NCBI GenBank assembly: GCA_030544215.1
Contig: JARZZO010000013.1
Span: 26,085,229 to 26,149,228 of the forward strand
Origin: Zantedeschia hybrid cultivar
Taxonomy: Eukaryota; Streptophyta; Magnoliopsida; Alismatales; Araceae
Length of the DNA: 64,000 nt
Direction of reading: 5' to 3'
Part shown: positions 57,960 to 64,000 of the stretch, piece by piece
How the letters are laid out: each line of letters starts with the position of its first letter
How positions within the stretch are numbered: the stretch's first letter is position 1
Position numbers and translations under genes: made by a program
Notes under the pieces: model-generated
The model's input: only the letters and a program-made list of their open reading frames with translations
What the model was told of the DNA's origin: nothing
The model's database searches: none

Positions 57960-58908
57960 CTCCCAGTTCGATGGCCCATTTCGCTTGCCTCTCGGACAGT
58001 TCTGGCCAAGAGAGGACTTGCCTTAAAGGTTGATCTGTAAAGACCTTTATTGGATGCGCGAGGAAGTAGGGCCGGAGCCTCCTTGCGGAAGCGACGAGGG
58101 CCAAGGCCAGCTTTTCAAGAGCCAGATATCAAGGCTCTGCTCCATGGAGGGCTTGGTTTATATAGTAAACTGGCCTCTGCACGCCATCTTCTTCTCGAAC
58201 GAGGACGGCAATGATAGCTGCTTCAGACGCGGCAAGATAAATGAACAACTGCTCTCCTCGAACCGGTTTAGACAAGACGGGAACATCAGAGAGATAAGCT
58301 TTCAGCTGATCGAAGGTCGATTGACACTCGTCCGTCCAGGAGAAATTGCTAGTCTTCTTCATCAGCTTGAAGAAGGGGAAACAGTGATATGCCGCTCTTG
58401 ACATAAAGTGGCTTAATGCGGCAATCCTTCCACTTAACTTTTGAACCTCTCGGACGTTGGCCAGAGGGCGCATCTGGATAATGGCAGCAACCTTCGCTGG
58501 ATTTGCTTCCACCCCTCGGCGGGTGACCATGTAGCCGAGGAACTTCCCGGAGGCCATGCCGAAGGTGCACTTGGCAGGATTCAGCTTCATTTTATACCTG
58601 CGCAAGGTGGAGAATGTCTTGGCCAAATCGGTCAGATGGTCCACAGCAATGCGGCTTTTCACCAGCATGTTGTCGATGTAGACCTCCATGTTGCGGCCGA
58701 GCTGTGGAGCAAACATCTTGTTGACGAGACGCTGATAAGTTGCTCTGGCATTCTTTAGGCCGAATGGCATCCGAGTGTAGCAGTATAAGCCGAGGTCCAT
58801 TGTGAAGCTTGTCTTGTCCTCGTCTTCTAGATGCATTCGGATTTGGTGATAGCTTGAATAGGCGTTGAGGAAGCTGAGCAGTTCATGGCCGGAAGTGGCG
58901 TCCACCAC
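57960..58908 (-). pseudogene. pol: Element 3 pol: reverse transcriptase (palm) and first RNase H
   Basis: From 58908 leftward: ATSGHELLSFLNAYSSYHQI, RMPFGLKNARATYQRLV, then YIDN where YVDD/YIDD is expected (near 58685-58674), so the second catalytic aspartate is changed to asparagine. Next come KCTFGMASGKFLGYMV and an RNase H start with FSWTDECQSTF and PVYYINQALHGAEP. TGA at 58131-58129 interrupts; in-frame coding continues (LALEKLALAL, FTDQPLRQVL) to the solo LTR. The RT could not be active even without the stops. Confidence 0.87.
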
Positions 58909-60501
58909 CTAGTCTATCCGAGGCAGGGGAAAACTGTCCATCGGACAGGCTTTGTTGAGGTTGGTGAAGTCTACACACATTCGCCACTTGCCGTCCTTTT
59001 TGGGCACCATCACTACATTAGCGATCCACTCGGGATGATGTATCTCTCGGAGATGTCCCGCGTTCAGCCCCTTTTGCACTTCAGCCTGGATGGCCATCCT
59101 CCTTTCTTGATTGAAGGTACGCCGCTTCTGCTTGACCGGAGGCTTGTTCGGGTCGACATGCAGCCGATGCTCTGCCACCTCCGGGTTGACTCCGGGCATG
59201 TCCGAAGAAGACCAGGCGAAGACATCGAGGTTTTCCTCCAAGAATCCGACAAGTCTTTCGGCTTCAGACTTCTCGAGGCCAGAACCTATCATTAGTGTCC
59301 GGCCTTCTCCTCCCGGAACTGGAATGGTTGTAAGTTCCTCTCCTGGGGACGCTTCGGCCAAAGATTGAATCGAAAGGGATTCAGCCGCAGCCTTCCCTTT
59401 GACCGAAATCATATAACATTGCCGGGCAGCTTCCTGATTTCCCTTGGCTTCGCCGATTCCGTGGCCGGTGCGGAACTTCAGCTTCTGATGGAAAGACGAA
59501 GGTACAGCTCCAATGTCTCCGATTAGCCTTCGGCCGAAAATGGCGTTGTAGGCCGAATCGACCTTTACGACGGCAAAATCTGTTTCAACAGTCAATTGCC
59601 GAGGGGCTGTACCTAGGGTTACAGGTAGCCGGACGATGCCTTCTACTCGGCAAGGTGAACCATTAAAGCCGAATAGAGGCCCCCGGTGAGGCTTCATGTC
59701 AGCCTCATTCAAACCCATCTTTAAAAAACAATCATAAAAAAGTACATTGGGAGCACTTCCATTATCAACAAAGATACGATGAACATCGTACCTTTTCATT
59801 ACAGCATTTACAACAAGGGCATCGTCGTGAGGGAACTGAACGTCGGTCATATCCTCCTGGCCGAAGACGATGTCTTCTTGACGAAACCTCTTCGGCCCGG
59901 CATCGATTGCCGCTATCTCTGCCGTAGCATCGGCTCGACGACGCTTTGCTCCCTCTCCCGGTCCTCCGGATATCATCATAATCGACCCGGCATTGGGTCG
60001 TTGGTGTGATGCTTCTGCCGAGGCCGAAGTCACCTTCGGCTGAGGTGGGGCTTCTTTATCCGGGAGCTGCCGTTGCTTTGTTGCTTCGGGGACGTCCCAG
60101 TTCTGCCGCTGCTGAGGCTGCACTCGCCGGTACTGCGGTAGACGGCCTTCCCGGATGAGGCGATCAATATCCTCCCGAAGGTGCCGGCATTCATCAGTCG
60201 AATGGCCGGTTTCCCGATGATACTCGCAGTATTTGGGGGAGTCCCTTCGGCGAGGATCAATCTTGATACGCTCGGGTTGCCGAAGCATACCTTTCACCTC
60301 CATGAGCATCCGGGAGGGTGGTGTAGGTAGTGGCAGATACCGCTGCTGCGGATCCCGGCGCTTGTCTCGATCCCATTCTTCCCTCCGGTATCTCTTGCGA
60401 GAGGGTTCCTGATCTCTGGGCGAGGACGAACCGCTAGAGGGGTAGTCGCCGATACTACCTCGGTAGTACTCCTTCCCTTGAGCATCATCAAGGCCTCCCA
60501 A
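58909..60501 (-). pseudogene. pol: Element 3 gag C-terminus, protease and start of RT
   Basis: Open for 530 codons. It begins with a basic Arg/Asp/Ser-rich stretch and a CEYHRETGHSTDECRHL zinc-knuckle-like motif, then a linker. The protease-like domain has FVDNGSAPNVLFYD (DNGSA where DTGAS or DSGSS is usual), later AIFGRRLIGDIGAVPS. RT starts with EHRLHVDPN, IHHPEWIANVVMVPKKDGKWRM (shown in part) and CVDFTNLNKACP. It ends at TAG 58911-58909, after which RT continues in frame (VVDATSGHE), so CAG to TAG fits. Confidence 0.85.
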
Positions 60502-61642
60502 TTGATGTATTTATGGGCCCGAGCCACCAGGTCCTGGAAGGTAGGAGGATGGCGCTTCCCGATGGAGCTGAGAAGCCCTTCATCCGTGCATCCACTGATC
60601 ACGGCCGAGACCGCAATCGAACTGTCCAGGTTTGAAATCTGGGCTGCTTCGGCCCGGAACTTGGTAAAATATTCTTGAAGGGTCTCGGTTGGTCCTTGCC
60701 GAATGGCAAGCAGACTGGCCGAGGTTTTACATTGCCGAGTGGCATCATAAAATTGGTCGATAAACAATTGGCCCAATGAGAGTGAATGGAATTGGGAGCC
60801 AATGTTTCGAACCAAGTCAAGGCTGTTTTTTCTAGGGTAAGGGGGAAGCGACAGCAGCGAACTGCCTCAGAGACCCCTCGGACGAAGAGGTAGGAATTGA
60901 ATCTCTAGAAGTGGCAGACCGGATTTATCATTCCATCATATAGAGGCCCTTTCGACAGTTTAAAGTTGGAAGGTACCTCGATGGCCAGAAGCTCTGGAGA
61001 GAAAGGAGTCTGCTCCAAGATGGTGCTGGCGAGAGGCGCTCTATACGGCCGGGATACCATCTGCTACATTTCCTTCCTCATCGCCGTCAGCCGCCGGTCC
61101 AGATCCGGGGTGGTTGAAGTGGTGACCAAACGTCTTTCGGCCTTAGTTGGATGAAATCCGGACGAAGCATAGTCGGGCTCCGTCAGGATATGACTGACGC
61201 GAGGGACTCGGCCTGGCGGCCCGAACGGCTCGCTGCGTGCCGAAACCGCCTCATCGTGGAATGCCCACGAGTGTGTTGGTTGTACCCTCGTGGCATGAGC
61301 AGGGCAGAATTGAGTAGGAGGTGGTACCTATTGCGGGGGCTGATTCAGCAACCCCATATGCTGGGCGATAGCAGACACCATATCTCATAAAGGCGCCAAG
61401 GAGGTGACAATAGCAGCCAGCGTGTCCACTTGCTGTTGGAGTTCTTCCACCCGGTCGTCTCTGGGAGAGGAAGACTCCGGTATAACTGGAAGGGCGGAAC
61501 CTTGGGGAAGAACGGACGGAGTACCTTCGGAGTGGAGTACCTGCGCTGGAGTCGCCCGCGTCTCCGCTTCGTCTTGGCTAGATCGTCTGGTCACCGGACG
61601 ATGAGACATGACCTCTCGTTGGTTTCCCACAGACGGAGCCAC
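60294..61642 (-). pseudogene. gag: Element 3 gag, N-terminal and capsid part
   Basis: 61642-61385 opens with MAPSVGNQREV and a predicted coiled stretch (RVEELQQQVDTLAAIV), then a stop. The capsid-type gag block is at 60780-60480: LGQLFIDQFYDATRQCKTSASLL (shown in part), GPTETLQEYFTKFRAEA, HPPTFQDLVARAHKYI. Coding moves between frames near 60790 and near 60480, and 60850-61380 has several stops. It is clearly gag, but not expressible in this copy. Confidence 0.8.
61624..61641 (-). other. Primer binding site of element 3
   Basis: On minus TGGCTCCGTCTGTGGGAA, two bases from the 5' LTR. It resembles PBS sequences of Tat elements (TGGCGCCGTCTGTGGG type) with one changed base; I do not assign the tRNA. 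Confidence 0.6.
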
Positions 61643-61643
61643 G

Positions 61644-62153
61644 TGATGTATCTGAAGCTATCACGGTCAGATTCCGAGACTAGAATCCGAAATAGATCGA
61701 AGGAGACCGACAGGGATCCGGACCAAGATCGGGGGGGAGTACGGGACCGAGGCTCCGAGGCCGAGAAGTACCCAGACGAAGACTTGTCGGGGGCGAAGCT
61801 GACTCCGCTGGGCCGAAGGGGACCCGGCCGGCGAAGAGCGAGGCCGAGACCTTTGGGGGAAGAAGACCGAGACCGGTGGCCGAGGCCGGCTCGGAAGAGG
61901 TCGGCGAAGATTCAAACCGAGGCCCCTGGAAGAAGAAGAAGAACCAGTCAGTGAGGGTCCCGGGCTTCAGCCCAAGAGAACCCCCTCCGACGGCTAAGTC
62001 AGCTTCTGAAGAAGATTCGATTCAGAAGGGAAGGAAGAAGAAAAAGCTTAAAAACTTTGGACTATAATCCTTGGTCAAGAAGACATACTTTTTGTAATAA
62101 ATAGCCATCTATTGATAACGGAGGATAGCGGTTACTTGGTTGTGGCAGCCGAT
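61644..62153 (-). repeat. 5' LTR of element 3, interrupted by Copia C
   Basis: TGATGTATCTG onward matches the 3' LTR (49357) for about 510 bases to GTGGCAGCCGAT, then the copia LTR TGTTAGAATTGG begins at 62154. The remaining 240 or so bases of the LTR should lie beyond Copia C, outside the window. Confidence 0.85.
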
Positions 62154-63740
62154 TGTTAGAATTGGGTGGCCTCAAAGGCAATCATTGTACATTCTAGTTC
62201 AGATTATTAATAAAGGCAATTATTTCTTCATTTAATAGTTCTCGCAAACGACTATCGTAATGAAGGTCCATAGACAAATGTATGAGATATTGAATCATGA
62301 TGAGATCATGATAGTGAGATCAATATCCTAAGGCAATTGTCTTAAATAGTTCTCGATCATAGGATATTTGAGATGGACATTAAATATCCGATAAGATCGA
62401 CACAAGTTATGTCTGCCCATATGATGAGGGTGAATGATCTCACATTCACTCGTGTGGTGACACTAAGACAAACAAGTAGGTGCTCATTAGAGAATGAGTT
62501 CACTGAACAGACCCAAATAAGAATTCCTGGATGGTAATTATACCTATTAGTCAACCAGGGAATTCAATCGTTGCAGTAGCACAGTTGGTCCTTTGACCTG
62601 AGTCACCAATGATACCTTGTTTGTGGACCATTGTATCTTGATTCTCTGACTCGTGGACTTTAACCATTAAGTCCACCATAATCGGTCTTTCAGATACAGT
62701 GGAAAGCTTGCGAAGGTAATTGAGTGAACAACAAGGGATCACTCACTCTTGGTATAAGACTGGAGAGAGAATGTCCCATGGATGTGTACACAGAAATCCC
62801 TGGCCAGGGTCAAATGAAAGAGATGTCTTTCTAGATATTAACTGTGTACTGGAATCCATCTGGATAATGCGATAGAGGGTTTGATTATAAAACCATACCC
62901 TTGCGTTATCGGGACATTGCATGAGTGAAGGATTATATCTGTGCGGTATCTGCAGACGGAAAGGTTCAATTGAAGGGAACAGTATCCCTTATATCTTATG
63001 GGATCATGAGGTAGTGTTTGGTACTGTTCATGATCAGAAGGCCAAGTGAATTAATCATCGGATGATAATTTACTTGTTTATTAAATTAATCATTTAACAT
63101 ATGATGTTTAAATGTTAATTAATAAATATTGAACTCAAGAAACAGTTCTAAGTTTAATGGGCCTGCAACCGGACTGATATATGGGCCTAGAGGGCCACAC
63201 ACATAAGAGTTCTCGTTCGACGGTGAGAGATGTTAAATTTCATGCTTATCTGGGTTTTTGTGAAAAGCTGCAGGATAAACATGAAGATTTAATGGAGAAT
63301 TATCCAAGGCCAAACTCTTGGATAATCATGAGGATTAACTCTTGTACTTATCCTTATTTCTATATAAGGAGGGCCAAGGGGGAGTAGTAAAAAGTTAGTT
63401 GGACGAATTTTACTCCCCATATTCTCTCTCTCCTCTCTCTCTCTCCTTCTCTCTCTCTTGGAGTGGATCTGTCTCTCACCGCGCATGGTGGATTTGAGAT
63501 CTGGTTGGAGCACTCAAGTCAAGGAGGAAATCACGTCTGCTGTGGGAACTCGTGTGGATACCTCTAGAGATCGTGCGTGTGCGCGATTACCGAGTCGGCA
63601 TCATCCACGGGAGATTCGAAACCCCGCAAAGGTGAAGAACTGTTCTTCCCGCTTAGATTTTAATGTCCGTTTTACGACCCCAGCAACCGATACAATTGAA
63701 TCATTTTTATTTCCGCTGCGTTCATGGAGATTCCTTACAG

Positions 63741-63753
63741 TGGTATCAGAGCC
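63741..63753 (+). other. Primer binding site of Copia C
   Basis: TGGTATCAGAGCC, initiator tRNA-Met type, one base after the LTR end at 63739. Confidence 0.9.
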
Positions 63754-64000
63754 AGGTTCGCTGGTTCAGTTGTAAAACGGCACCGTTATGCGTGCTTTTC
63801 TCGTTATGCGTGAAGAACCCGTATTGTACGTGTTCTTGTGTTTAATCCGATTAAAAATGACAGGTTAGTGTTCATATGATGATCACGATCAATTTGATTA
63901 TTTTTCTGTATTTTTCGGATTTTTATTTGGGTTTTTCGGAGTTCTTCATGTGATGATGAACTGGGGTACTTCGGCGGCTTCGTACGTGTATTCCAAGTGT
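63754..64000. other. Copia C leader to the window edge
   Basis: AT-rich, no start codon with a convincing ORF before the edge. Normal untranslated leader between PBS and gag. Confidence 0.5.

Larger units (their letters stand above)
49357..62153 (-). mobile_element. Element 3: Tat-type Ty3 element on the minus strand
   Basis: LTRs at 49357-50110 (3') and 61644-62153 (5', interrupted by Copia C). Gag, protease, RT, RNase H, second RNase H and integrase run right to left on minus. Between integrase and 3' LTR there is a 70-bp minisatellite and a plus-strand gene. PBS is next to the 5' LTR, polypurine tract next to the 3' LTR. A solo copia LTR splits pol at 56379-57954. This is a different Tat family from elements 1/2: GC-richer, no N10 repeats seen, and a different accessory gene. 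Confidence 0.88.
62154..64000 (+). mobile_element. Copia C: 5' LTR, PBS and leader of a plus-strand copia
   Basis: LTR 62154-63739 (1586 bp, TGTTAGAATTGGG ... CCTTACA), then PBS TGGTATCAGAGCC at 63741-63753, then 247 bases of untranslated leader to the window edge. It is inserted in the 5' LTR of element 3. The gag and pol are outside the window, so I cannot say if it is intact. Confidence 0.88.

Overview
This is plant nuclear DNA made almost entirely of LTR retrotransposons inserted into one another. The evidence is Ty3/gypsy chromovirus and Tat-type polyproteins, Ty1/copia polyproteins, PBSs matching plant initiator tRNA-Met (TGGTATCAGAGC), intron-containing plant-mobile-domain genes and an ACD6-like ankyrin fragment. 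I cannot name the species; a flowering plant with a repeat-rich genome is the safe statement. I see no rRNA, tRNA, CRISPR array or intact host gene.

Layout. 1-14483: a Tat/Ogre-type Ty3 element (element 1, 5' end outside the window). It has a decayed pol on +, then two accessory genes on the opposite strand (a seven-exon plant-mobile-domain gene and a two-exon DUF7745-like gene), then a 3' LTR at 13155-14483. 14484-22529: the 3' remainder of a second element of the same family, into whose mobile-domain gene element 1 appears to have inserted. It carries pseudogene copies of both accessory genes, a solo Tekay-type LTR (17994-20427, TSD TCAAG) and a 3' LTR (21216-22529). 22553-23200: a copia LTR fragment. 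23201-25888: a decayed Tat protease/linker remnant. 25889-28267: the 3' part of a minus-strand copia (Copia A). 28268-47029: a second, strongly decayed minus-strand copia (Copia B), split by a complete Tekay/Del chromovirus at 35544-44994 (2351-bp LTRs, TSD TCACC). 47030-49356: low-copy-looking DNA with an ankyrin-repeat pseudogene. 49357-62153: a third Tat-type element on the minus strand, with a plus-strand Transposase_28-like gene, a 70-bp minisatellite and a solo copia LTR in its pol (56379-57954, TSD AAACT). 62154-64000: the 5' LTR, PBS and leader of a plus-strand copia (Copia C) that leaves the window.

Most unusual signal. About 65 copies of an inverted repeat with 11-bp arms (consensus TRAAWRGCGTC ... 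GACGCNWTTYA) occur in two unrelated element lineages: the Tat elements 1/2 and the Tekay LTRs. The spacer between the GTC and GAC ends was exactly 10 bp in every copy I read, and its sequence varies freely. In the Tat elements the arrays lie upstream of each transcription start (LTR TATA box, mobile-domain gene, DUF7745-like gene) and in the first intron of the mobile-domain gene. I saw none in pol, in the copia elements or in the third Tat element. In several homologous loci the arms and flanks are conserved while the 10-bp core has been replaced. I read this as a cis-regulatory or protein-binding array, possibly a target of a transposon-encoded accessory protein; that role is inference.

How the parts fit. 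In both Tat-type elements the accessory genes lie antisense to gag-pol between pol and the 3' LTR, which lets them keep introns through an RNA intermediate. In element 1 they are much better preserved than pol. Stop codons across all elements are mostly explained by C-to-T change, as expected for methylated, silenced DNA.
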